This document shows, piece by piece, positions 50,787-57,393 of a stretch of 57,393 nt of DNA. Location: assembly GCA_030041295.1 (NCBI GenBank), contig JASHOD010000014.1, forward strand, positions 1-57,393. Reading direction: 5' to 3'. The notes beneath the pieces were generated by a model that did no database searches, was not told where the DNA came from, and was given only the letters and a program-made list of their open reading frames with translations. The DNA is from Nitrososphaerales archaeon (lineage in GTDB: Archaea > Thermoproteota > Nitrososphaeria > Nitrososphaerales > CADDZS01). The number at the start of each line of letters is the position of its first letter. Position 1 is the first letter of the stretch. The position numbers and the translations under genes are program-made.

Positions 50787-50909
50787 TTGTCGGTACCAAC
50801 TTTCGGCTGTTGTTACGTTTGCGGGCGATCCGGATGCGAACTATTCGACGAAGGTCCAGCCGTTGGCAGAATGTGTGCGGACTGTGCCATGGGTTTCGCG
50901 GTTCCATAG
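50787..50909 (+). CDS. Tiny zinc-finger protein
   Basis: 40 residues from a TTG: FGCCYVCGRSGCELFDEG followed by RMCADCAMGFAVP, giving two CxxC pairs that could bind one zinc. The same frame is open upstream to about 50694 without a canonical start, so a longer form cannot be excluded. It is the first of three tiny Cys-rich genes in a row. Confidence 0.5.
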   Translation: MSVPTFGCCYVCGRSGCELFDEGPAVGRMCADCAMGFAVP

Positions 50910-51022
50910 TTCTTTTCGGTTCTTGTTCAATGTCAATGGGATCTTGATGCTTTTTGATTCCTTTAGCATAACGAAAACCTTGAATGCTTCACCTCTAACT
51001 ACTTGTCAAGTCTTCCGCAAAA

Positions 51023-51181
51023 ATGATATGCGAAAAATGTAGAGCAGGTCAAATGGAAGAATATTCGCGGACAATCAAATCAAAGGAACACGAAACCACA
51101 ATCGTTGGAAGAAAATGTTCTCTTTGCGGATACACTCAACTTGACAGCGACGATGATATATGGTCCGCAGTTGGATTGTAA
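51023..51181 (+). CDS. Tiny zinc-ribbon protein
   Basis: 52 residues from ATG: MICEKCRAGQMEEYS, then GRKCSLCGYTQLDSDDDIW. Two CxxC knuckles about 26 residues apart, the last followed by Gly-Tyr, define a classical zinc ribbon. It is 18 bp upstream of another small Cys-rich gene. Possible transcription or translation factor-like adaptor; function unknown. Confidence 0.7.
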   Translation: MICEKCRAGQMEEYSRTIKSKEHETTIVGRKCSLCGYTQLDSDDDIWSAVGL

Positions 51182-51199
51182 AACATCGCAAACTATAAC

Positions 51200-51391
51200 T
51201 TGTCAGAGAAAAGAGATCTGAGATATACAAATTTGAAATTCAGTGAGATTAAAACGCAATCATCATTTCGGCCAAGAATCGACGATAAATGCGCTCATTG
51301 CATGCAGCCATTCGAAGATGGTGATGAGCTAGGGAGATGTCTATTGACAGAGCATTTTACGCATGCTACATGTCTAGGACATGACAGCTAA
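51200..51391 (+). CDS. Small zinc-finger protein
   Basis: 63 residues from a TTG. CAHCMQPFEDGDELGRCLL followed by HFTHATC resembles a RING/treble-clef-like zinc site. It follows the zinc-ribbon gene by 18 bp, likely co-transcribed. Function unknown. Confidence 0.62.
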   Translation: MSEKRDLRYTNLKFSEIKTQSSFRPRIDDKCAHCMQPFEDGDELGRCLLTEHFTHATCLGHDS

Positions 51392-51395
51392 CGCC

Positions 51396-51560
51396 CTATT
51401 CCTTCGTAGTAGAGCTCTTTCTCGAAACTAGCCTCATCAAAGGAAACATTGCAAAGAGTACAACGTTTGCCGCGCTCGCAGGAATTCCGTATCCTGTAGG
51501 TATCAGAAATATCACTCCTGTCGCAATAAGAAAAGCGATCGTCGGAACATATCCTCGCAT
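51396..51560 (-). CDS. Small two-helix membrane protein or C-terminal fragment of a decayed gene
   Basis: 54 residues from the ATG at 51560: MRGYVPTIAFLIATGVIFLI, then GIPASAANVVLFAMFPLMRL and a basic end. The same frame is open and protein-like upstream to about 51668 (SLKNSSNDHLLITKSLSEDQ) but has no start. A further protein-like stretch (LVPKWFDETIEIEENERS) lies in another frame up to about 51770, so this may be the end of a frameshifted, SHOCT/PH-like membrane protein. Confidence 0.4.
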   Translation of the reverse strand: MRGYVPTIAFLIATGVIFLIPTGYGIPASAANVVLFAMFPLMRLVSRKSSTTKE

Positions 51561-51786
51561 CTTTATGTTTCCAATCTGATCCTCTGACAGTGATTTAGTT
51601 ATCAGTAAATGGTCATTGGACGAGTTTTTCAGGGATTCTGAAGGGCAACATGGAGAAATAGCTCCATTTCAAAGCAACGGCTCCTTTCGTTTTCTTCTAT
51701 CTCAATTGTTTCATCAAACCATTTTGGAACCAACAATTTAGTCGGATTGATTTCCTTTGGGTTGCGCAGTCCCTAAATGTTTACTC

Positions 51787-51975
51787 CTATTTTCGGAGTA
51801 AGAATTTGCGCTCTTTTCGACCATAATGCTCTTGGATTATAGCGAGCTTGCGATTGAAAAAGACAGTTTTCACAATGCGGGGGGACACCAAAAAAATGAG
51901 TAACATTGCAAAGGTTATTAGCGAAATGACTCCCGCGTAAAAGCCATCAGGCGGTCCCTTGTAGTAAAGGACGAT
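51787..51975 (-). pseudogene. C-terminal fragment of a membrane protein
   Basis: The minus-strand frame ending at TAG 51787-51789 encodes GAIFHIVLYYKGPPDGFYAG, a helix ISLITFAMLLIFLVSPRIVK and a basic tail (HYGRKERKFLLRK). There is no start: above about 51975 the DNA belongs, on the other strand, to a beta-propeller relic, suggesting that a deletion or rearrangement joined two broken genes. Confidence 0.4.
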
Positions 51976-52456
51976 ATGGAAGATAGCCCCTTCAGCCAGC
52001 TTTCCAAACGGAGGGCAGCAATTTGTCAGCGGTGTAGCAATCCGGAACAGCTCGGATATCTGGGCGGTCGGGAGTTATGTTCCTACAGTAACTGCCGAAC
52101 AACAGACCTTGGCGTTACGATGGAATGGCAAGACTTGAAAACAAATTACGACTCCGAACTTGCACAAATATTTCAACGAATTCTTCGATGTTGCTGTTGT
52201 GAAGAGTTACGACGTGTGGGCGGTAGGATATGCCTATACTCGAAACGATCTAAATTTTAAGACTCTGATAGAGCACTGGAATGGTACGTCCTGGAGCATA
52301 GTGCCTAGTCCCAATCAGCCTGGCACGATTGCAAACGAATTACGATGCGTTGTGGCGAGTGGATCCACGACGCTTTGGTCCGTCGGAACTTTTAACAGTC
52401 AAGTAAAGGGGAATCCGGGTCTTTCGACTCTAACAGAACATATTACTCAGGGCTAG
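51968..52456 (+). pseudogene. Relic of a DVWAVG-repeat (propeller-like) secreted protein with an internal TGA
   Basis: One plus-strand frame shows three repeats: NSSDIWAVGSYVPTV with LALRWNGKT, SYDVWAVGYAYTRND with LIEHWNGTSWSIVPSPN, and TTLWSVGTFNSQ with TLTEH. An in-frame TGA at 52136-52138 falls where the second repeat has Trp (WNGTSW versus WNGKT-stop). Both ends are missing: no signal peptide or start upstream, and the last repeat breaks off at 52456. Such repeat proteins are usually several hundred residues and extracellular. Confidence 0.6.
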
Positions 52457-52483
52457 AATTCGAAGAAGAAATAAAAATGAACT

Positions 52484-53158
52484 CTATCCCGTACTCATTG
52501 CGGCTGCCATCTTCTCCTCTAGATTCCTAAAATGGTAGGAGAGCGTGCTCTTTGGCATCTTGAGCTCGCGGCTCAAACTGGTAAGGTTTGTGCGGCGCGG
52601 CCATGAAAAATAACCTCTTTCTGTCGCCGCCCTAAGAATCTCCGAGTCTCTGCTCGAAAGTCTCTCAGAAATAGACAAAGCTGGCATCAGATATTTTACG
52701 GCACTATAAAGAGAGCCAAAGATTTGAGCTGGCCTCTTCCGTCTCATCGAAAGAATCTTTGTATAATCGTCGCTTATTATCTTTCGAATGTCCTTTCTCG
52801 ACTCTTCAGTGATGACATACCATTTTTCACGGCCGCCCTGAGCAATAACGGGATGCAGCCTTAGTCCTATTTTCGAGATTTTCCTGAACATGGACGTTTT
52901 CGGCATCAAGTACAATGCCGTGGCAACTCCGGATTCCCTAGAAAGCAATCGGAAATCCTTGACCCGTGAATCTTTCTGAAAGTAGCTCAGAGCTTCCTTC
53001 AACTGATTTGGCTTTGAGCATGAGAATACAGAAAATATGCGTTCGTATTCCTTTACAACTTCTGTGCCCATTATCACGATTCTAAGAGAGTTGTACTTTC
53101 GTGTTGTTCCGACATGAGCGCAATCGCTCTGGCTTACTTCGACTTCCCACAGGGACAT
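52484..53158 (-). CDS. HTH_10 (bacterio-opsin-activator-like) transcriptional regulator
   Basis: 224 residues. The C-terminal domain LSSRDSEILRAATERGYFSW followed by NLTSLSRELKMPKSTLSYHF is a clear HTH_10 module; the N-terminal part is a small alpha/beta sensor-like domain of unknown ligand. It is divergent from the POR operon, 127 bp apart, so regulation of pyruvate oxidation is a natural inference. An internal ATG at about residue 30 is a possible alternative start. Confidence 0.85.
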   Translation of the reverse strand: MSLWEVEVSQSDCAHVGTTRKYNSLRIVIMGTEVVKEYERIFSVFSCSKPNQLKEALSYFQKDSRVKDFRLLSRESGVATALYLMPKTSMFRKISKIGLRLHPVIAQGGREKWYVITEESRKDIRKIISDDYTKILSMRRKRPAQIFGSLYSAVKYLMPALSISERLSSRDSEILRAATERGYFSWPRRTNLTSLSRELKMPKSTLSYHFRNLEEKMAAAMSTG

Positions 53159-53285
53159 TTGTTGGGTGCCTTATTCGGTTTGAAGATATCAGTCTTCTTG
53201 ACTTACTGAAGCGGAAGCTTTGAACCTGTTCAAAGTACATTAAAACGATGCTCCGTGTTACATATTAGACGGGGATCCTGATTTT

Positions 53286-54476
53286 TTGGCTACTACAACT
53301 AACATTGAACAAGAACAGTCGATTCAAAGATTTGAGGTTAATTACCGTGGAATATTCCAAAAGACACTCGCCTATAGAATAACTAAGGACCTTGTTTACA
53401 TCGCCCACTCGCAGGGGAGGACTGCTTTTTCAAATGGGAGATATAGTGACGATCCTCAGAGGAACGGCGTGCCTTGCGCGAATTTTGCATTCTTTTCTGA
53501 CGAGCACTCTGAAGAAGAACTGGAAGCTATCGCGAGCGCGAAGATGGATATCGACCGAGCGAATATTGTCAGTGTTTTGGATGACACAATGGTCAAGGGT
53601 CTTGAGCCATGGGGACATTATGGAATTCGACCAATTAACGAGAAAGTAATTCCGAATGGAATCCTGCTTGTTATTTCGCGAAGAACTCCGGAAGACCTCG
53701 TAAGATTCTTGGATAAGAAACCTTTCTCGTACAGACTCGCGATTGTGCCGGGTGATGCAAGTTTCGCGGGATTGTGGTACTATCGTAACGATGGCACCGA
53801 CGTCAAGATGCTAGGCGCAATCGCTAAAGTAGCACCAAGTATCATCAATTACGATAAAGCCAAGGATTATGTAAGAAAGACCTACAAGACCGATCAAAAA
53901 ATCGAAGCCTTCGAATCAGGTTACAACTCGGTTGTAGTAACCGAAGTGGCTCCAAGTCAGGGAACAGAGTGGCCCTACCCAAAACCCACTCTCCCGGCAT
54001 GGAACGAGTTTGAGGAAGGAATTGTAGTGAAAGCTGTTCCAAATCAGTTCAAAATTGGTCCTCGAGGTCTAGCGCGCAACCCCGACTACAAGAGGGGGAC
54101 ATCGAAAACACAGAGGCCCATCGTCCGTTTTGACTTGTGCACTAAATGCACCCTTTGCTGGTATGAATGTCCAGACGAATGCTTTGATCCAACCCCAGAC
54201 GGGTTGTACGATGTCAACTACGAATACTGTACTGGATGCGGGCGGTGCGCCGAAGTCTGTCCGGTCAATGAGTGCATAGTTATGGTTGACGAGCTCAACT
54301 TTTCCGATAACAAGAGTCCGTGGGAAAGTTTCAGAAAGGATCCGAAATCTTACACGAAAGACATTGAGGAGAAGAAGGGTAAGAGGCGAATGATGCCGTC
54401 GTTTGTTACAGGAAAGGGAGAGTCAACTAGCGAGGTGCATAGCTCGGTTGCTTTCAAGGAGACCACTAAATCATAG
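53286..54476 (+). CDS. Pyruvate/2-oxoacid:ferredoxin oxidoreductase, gamma-delta fusion subunit
   Basis: 396 residues from a TTG. The N-terminal ~200 residues are a gamma-type domain (NYRGIFQKTLAYRITKDLVY, DDPQRNGVPCANFAFFSD). The C-terminal part is a delta-type ferredoxin with two [4Fe-4S] motifs, CTKCTLCWYECPDEC and CTGCGRCAEVCPVNEC. It passes electrons from the TPP site to soluble ferredoxin. It is the first of three co-directional genes, 18 bp before the alpha subunit. Confidence 0.9.
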   Translation: MATTTNIEQEQSIQRFEVNYRGIFQKTLAYRITKDLVYIAHSQGRTAFSNGRYSDDPQRNGVPCANFAFFSDEHSEEELEAIASAKMDIDRANIVSVLDDTMVKGLEPWGHYGIRPINEKVIPNGILLVISRRTPEDLVRFLDKKPFSYRLAIVPGDASFAGLWYYRNDGTDVKMLGAIAKVAPSIINYDKAKDYVRKTYKTDQKIEAFESGYNSVVVTEVAPSQGTEWPYPKPTLPAWNEFEEGIVVKAVPNQFKIGPRGLARNPDYKRGTSKTQRPIVRFDLCTKCTLCWYECPDECFDPTPDGLYDVNYEYCTGCGRCAEVCPVNECIVMVDELNFSDNKSPWESFRKDPKSYTKDIEEKKGKRRMMPSFVTGKGESTSEVHSSVAFKETTKS

Positions 54477-54494
54477 AAAGGAGAAGATGAGAAA

Positions 54495-55748
54495 TTGGCT
54501 ACACAAACTGTAATGAAAAAAGATGGCACGTGGGAAAGCGAGGAACTACTAACCGGTACTGACGCGGTCGCTCAAGCTGTCAGGCTTGCCGACGTCGACG
54601 TGTTCTCAGCGTATCCAATAAGACCGTATACCGGCGTAATGGATCGCCTCGCAAAATTCATCGCCGATGGCAAGTTCGAGGCAGAGTACATCATAGCTGA
54701 CGGAGAGCATTCGCAGTTTGAGATCGCAAAGCACGCTTCCTCTGTAGGAGCAAGAGCTTTCGCGGGAAGTAGCGGGACAGGGTGGCTGTTCGCAACAGAA
54801 GCTCTTGCCGCTACTGCAACTGATAGGCTCCCCGTGTTGGCTCTGGTCGGAAATAGAGCTCTTGACGATCCGGGCGCATTCGGCGTCGAGCACAATGATG
54901 CCATGCTAGTAAGAGATCTGGGCTGGTTGATTGTATGGGTCTCCACAGCACAAGAAGCCCTTGATACTACGTTAATTGGATACAGGGTTGCAGAGGATCC
55001 GAAGGTAAGGATGCCCTGCGCCGTCGCTATGGACGGTGGATATCTCACCCATTCTCAGCACATGGTGAAGATTCCCACAAAAGAAGCCGTGAACAAGTTC
55101 CTACCGCCGTACGACCTGGGAAGTAGACGGTTACACCCGGACAACCCGATTTCGATTGCCCCTCAGATAAACGAAGATTGGGGAATGGAAATTAGGCGAC
55201 AGAACTGGGAAGCGGCGAAGCGTGCAGTGGGAGTGATACGTGCAGCTTACAAGGACTTTGAATCAATTTTCAATGTGAGCTATAGTAACCCATTCTTCGA
55301 GGAATTCATGACCGAAGACGCCGATACTATAATCGTCGGAATGGGTACAGTTACCGCAGCGGCCAAAACAGCTGTAAAACAAATGAGAAAGAAAGGAGAA
55401 AAAGTCGGATATGTAAAGATGAGATGGTTCAGACCTTTTCCTTCGGATGACTTGAGAAAAGTACTTTCTAAAGCTTCGAGCGTTGGAGTGATAGATAGGG
55501 ACTTTGCACACGGCGGACCAGATGATGCAGGGATTTTGTTCAACGACATTAGGGCAGCCATGTATAAATCGGAAACTCGACCACCGATGATTGATTTCAT
55601 TGCTGGTCTTGCGGGCCGCGAGATATCCATTGAAGACGTCATTTCAATGTATCGCAAGACTCAGAAGGCGAAAGATGAAGAAATGGATCTTGTAACATGG
55701 GTGCGTGTCAGAGAGAAATCGAGTTCTAAGGGTAAGGATGAGAAGTGA
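54495..55748 (+). CDS. porA: 2-Oxoacid:ferredoxin oxidoreductase alpha subunit
   Basis: 417 residues from a TTG. FSAYPIRPYTGVMDRLAKFI and YIIADGEHSQFEIAKHASSV are the alpha-domain I landmarks, and ARAFAGSSGTGWLFATEALA follows. The C-terminal domain II has IIVGMGTVTAAAKTAVKQM and VGYVKMRWFRPFPSDDLRKV. Substrate is most likely pyruvate, giving acetyl-CoA. The usual YPITPS is YPIRPY here. It is 24 bp upstream of the beta subunit. Confidence 0.9.
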   Translation: MATQTVMKKDGTWESEELLTGTDAVAQAVRLADVDVFSAYPIRPYTGVMDRLAKFIADGKFEAEYIIADGEHSQFEIAKHASSVGARAFAGSSGTGWLFATEALAATATDRLPVLALVGNRALDDPGAFGVEHNDAMLVRDLGWLIVWVSTAQEALDTTLIGYRVAEDPKVRMPCAVAMDGGYLTHSQHMVKIPTKEAVNKFLPPYDLGSRRLHPDNPISIAPQINEDWGMEIRRQNWEAAKRAVGVIRAAYKDFESIFNVSYSNPFFEEFMTEDADTIIVGMGTVTAAAKTAVKQMRKKGEKVGYVKMRWFRPFPSDDLRKVLSKASSVGVIDRDFAHGGPDDAGILFNDIRAAMYKSETRPPMIDFIAGLAGREISIEDVISMYRKTQKAKDEEMDLVTWVRVREKSSSKGKDEK

Positions 55749-55772
55749 AAGAAAAAGAGGTAAGAAGAAAAT

Positions 55773-56789
55773 ATGACAACAGAATTAGATGAAAATAAAG
55801 AGACGCATCAAGAAGAGTTTCCAAACGCAAAGTTGTACAATAACGTCCACAAAATAGACCTCCAGGAATTCTACACGTCGGGCCATAGAACTTGTCAGGG
55901 CTGTGAATCCGCGCTTGTCATGAGAGATTTCATAAAAGCTTCTGGTCCGCGAACGGTCGTAACCGGAGCTACGGGTTGCATGTATGTCGCAAATACAAGT
56001 TACATGACTACACCCTGGGTAGTACCCTGGATGCACACCCAGCTCGGGGGAGGCGGTTCCTCAGCGATTGGGATGGCGGCAGGTCTCAGGGCTCTCATGA
56101 GAAAGGGCAAGATTCCAAAGGAGAAGATCAATGTGATCAACTTTTCCGGCGACCTCGGGGGCGGGGACATGGGAATCGGGGGAATATCCAACGCCCTACA
56201 AACTGATTACGATCTGTTGGTGATAATGTACGACAACGAATCAGCAGCGAATACTGACATACAAGCGACAAACCTCACTCCATACGGTGCTCAGACTACT
56301 TTCAGTCCAACTGGTACAAAGGAACGCATCATGCACAAAAGGTGGAAGAAGAATGTCGCAGCGATGCTCGCGATAGGTCATCCAAACTGCAATTATGTCG
56401 CCACAGCCTGCGCTACGTTTCCTCCTATGGATTACATGAATAAAGTCAAAAAGGCGCTCTCAATCGGCGGACCCACTTTCATACACACTTTAGATCCGTG
56501 CCCAAAGGGGTGGGATTTTCATCCCAGGTACTCTGGGGATCTAGGTCATCTCGCTGTCGAGACGGGAATATTCCCCCTCTACGAAATAGTGAGAGGTGAG
56601 GTAAGATACACCTACGACGCTTCGAAGAAGAAAAGAATCCCGGTAAGAGAGTATCTGGAAAAGCAGGGTCGCTTCTCGCATTTTGTCGATGAAGACTACG
56701 AGCTGGTCCAGCTGAAGGTTGATGAGATGTGGGAAGATTGGGAAATCCCCGGCGTTGCGCCGATAAAGGGATTCCTCAAGGTAAAGTAG
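55773..56789 (+). CDS. porB: 2-Oxoacid:ferredoxin oxidoreductase beta subunit (TPP-binding)
   Basis: 338 residues. HRTCQGCESALVMRDF is the N-terminal Cys motif of PorB and ATGCMYVANTSYMTTPW forms part of the TPP site. The TPP/Mg region reads SGDLGGGDMGIGGISNAL with MYDNESAANTDIQ and NLTPYGAQTT. The usual GDG is GDL-GGGD here, so the Mg-TPP loop is atypical, although the following Asn is kept. It completes the three-gene POR operon regulated by or near the HTH_10 gene. Confidence 0.9.
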   Translation: MTTELDENKETHQEEFPNAKLYNNVHKIDLQEFYTSGHRTCQGCESALVMRDFIKASGPRTVVTGATGCMYVANTSYMTTPWVVPWMHTQLGGGGSSAIGMAAGLRALMRKGKIPKEKINVINFSGDLGGGDMGIGGISNALQTDYDLLVIMYDNESAANTDIQATNLTPYGAQTTFSPTGTKERIMHKRWKKNVAAMLAIGHPNCNYVATACATFPPMDYMNKVKKALSIGGPTFIHTLDPCPKGWDFHPRYSGDLGHLAVETGIFPLYEIVRGEVRYTYDASKKKRIPVREYLEKQGRFSHFVDEDYELVQLKVDEMWEDWEIPGVAPIKGFLKVK

Positions 56790-56810
56790 ATGATTTATAA
56801 TCAGACTGCT

Positions 56811-57393
56811 CTAAAATCCGACAGCTGCCCCGTCGCCTCGGGGATCCGCAGCTCCAGCTAGATGGTCTTTGTAAAATAAAATCATCTGAGCATGCCCGGT
56901 CTGTGAAGACATTGTATCAAACTGCTCTAAACCTAGACCTCTCGCAGCAATACTCTTCTTTAGTTCTGGAATCCAGGGTTCGAATCCTGGTTCAAAATAG
57001 ATGCCAGAAGGTTTCTCGTATATCGTGAAGGGAATGACCCAACGCGGCAAGTCGATCGCTCTTTGGGGGTCGACTCCATAGTCCAGAACCTTTGTCATGA
57101 GCTGGATATGCACCTGTGGCTGGATGTCTCCCCCCATAGATCCGATAGCAAATCTTGTCTCCCCTGATTCGGTTTCTCCCATCGAAGCGCACAGGGTGTG
57201 GAACGTTCTCTTCCTTGGCTCGAGGGCATTGTGATGGTGCTCGTCAAGCGAAAAGTAGCAGCCCCTGTTATGAAGAACTAATCCCGTGCCTTCCGGGACT
57301 AGACCAGAGCCAAAGCCCATGTAGTTGCTTTGAATTACGGAGAGACAGTCGCCCTTTGAATTTCCTACTGCGAAATATGTCGTGTCTCCGGAA
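56811..57393 (-). CDS. ggt: Gamma-glutamyltransferase family protein, truncated by the window edge
   Basis: The frame is open from the stop at 56811 to the right edge, 193 codons, so only the small (catalytic) subunit end is visible. It begins at the nucleophilic threonine region GDTTYFAVGNSKGDCL and contains SNYMGFGSGLVPEGTGLVLH, ETRFAIGSMGGDIQPQVHIQ and GHAQMILFYKDHLAGAADPR, all typical. The Ntn-hydrolase cleaves gamma-glutamyl bonds; archaeal relatives may act on other amides (acylases). It converges with porB. Confidence 0.9.
   Translation of the reverse strand, partial: SGDTTYFAVGNSKGDCLSVIQSNYMGFGSGLVPEGTGLVLHNRGCYFSLDEHHHNALEPRKRTFHTLCASMGETESGETRFAIGSMGGDIQPQVHIQLMTKVLDYGVDPQRAIDLPRWVIPFTIYEKPSGIYFEPGFEPWIPELKKSIAARGLGLEQFDTMSSQTGHAQMILFYKDHLAGAADPRGDGAAVGF

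Noticed and set aside
50515..50907. 130-codon minus-strand open frame upstream of the disulfide reductase.
   Set aside because: Arg/Thr/Gln-rich composition without motif; the opposite strand encodes a convincing zinc-finger ORF.
51976..52260. 95-codon plus-strand open frame with many Cys residues.
   Set aside because: It is out of frame with the propeller repeats, which explain the DNA better; the Cys run arises from the shifted reading.
56973..56990. CCAGGGTTCGAATCCTGG looks like a tRNA T-arm.
   Set aside because: It lies inside the gamma-glutamyltransferase reading frame (EPGFEPW), and no anticodon arm, D-arm or acceptor stem can be placed around it.
1..57393. Genome-wide reassignment of TGA or TAG as a sense codon.
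   Set aside because: Both codons end well-defined genes at family-typical positions (TGA: elp3, fba, ppx, porA; TAG: pstS, pstB, gapN, porB), and intact housekeeping genes contain none in frame.
1..57393. CRISPR arrays, rRNA genes or insertion sequences.
   Set aside because: No regularly spaced repeats, no rRNA-like stretches and no transposase motifs or terminal inverted repeats were seen.

Overview
The window looks archaeal, most likely Nitrososphaeria (Thaumarchaeota-type). Support: AT-rich archaeal-style promoters with frequent TTG/GTG starts, a NitrOD5-like domain protein, a DRG/Rbg GTPase, archaeal Elp3, a PAC2-family protein, a HTH_10 (Bat-like) regulator, archaeal pilus/secretion genes and archaeal-type GAPN. 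No ammonia-oxidation genes are present. The glycolytic genes plus a ferredoxin-linked pyruvate oxidoreductase suggest a heterotrophic or mixotrophic member. No rRNA, tRNA or CRISPR array was found.

Layout. 1-3.3 kb: end of a type IV pilus-like secretion operon (ATPase plus two TadC/FlaJ-type membrane proteins, the second carrying an Ig-like tail). 3.7-6.5 kb: radical SAM/SPASM protein and protoporphyrinogen oxidase (haem synthesis). 6.7-13.3 kb: membrane and secreted proteins, a NitrOD5-like protein, a beta-hydroxyacid dehydrogenase, a PAP2 phosphatase and decayed genes. 13.3-25 kb: a large phosphate block on the minus strand: phoU, pstS, pstB, pstA, pstC, an AbrB-PhoU regulator, then an operon sixA-ppx-two thymidylate-kinase-like genes-CHAD that looks like a polyphosphate system. 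AT-rich palindromes lie in the intergenic regions of this block. 25-28 kb: a GtrA-like relic, a secreted beta-propeller, a DUF1328-like relic and a wHTH regulator. 28.6-41.7 kb: mostly housekeeping (Nudix, methyltransferase, luciferase-like oxidoreductase, DUF402, endonuclease III, intein-containing AmrS, PAC2 protein, membrane ferredoxin, zincin, HIT, Elp3). 41.9-46.3 kb: central sugar metabolism (GAPN, PPi-type phosphofructokinase, class I aldolase) interrupted by a DUF433/DUF5615 toxin-antitoxin pair. 46.4-50.5 kb: secreted protein, DRG GTPase, PH-domain membrane protein, disulfide reductase. 50.5-52.5 kb: tiny zinc-ribbon genes and a graveyard of decayed genes. 52.5-56.8 kb: HTH_10 regulator divergent from a three-gene pyruvate:ferredoxin oxidoreductase operon. 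The right edge cuts a gamma-glutamyltransferase.

How it fits together. GAPN, PPi-PFK, aldolase and POR suggest an ATP-sparing Embden-Meyerhof route feeding acetyl-CoA and reduced ferredoxin. The Pst importer, two PhoU-type regulators, PPX, CHAD and SixA suggest phosphate capture and polyphosphate storage; the two divergent thymidylate-kinase-like proteins are candidates for a polyphosphate- or nucleotide-phosphorylating activity. Several secreted proteins, including PstS, share a pilin-like N-terminus that may connect them to a pilus-type export/assembly system such as the one at the left edge. Several relic genes keep their reading frame but carry in-frame stops, while TGA and TAG clearly terminate confident genes here, so decay is favoured over codon reassignment.
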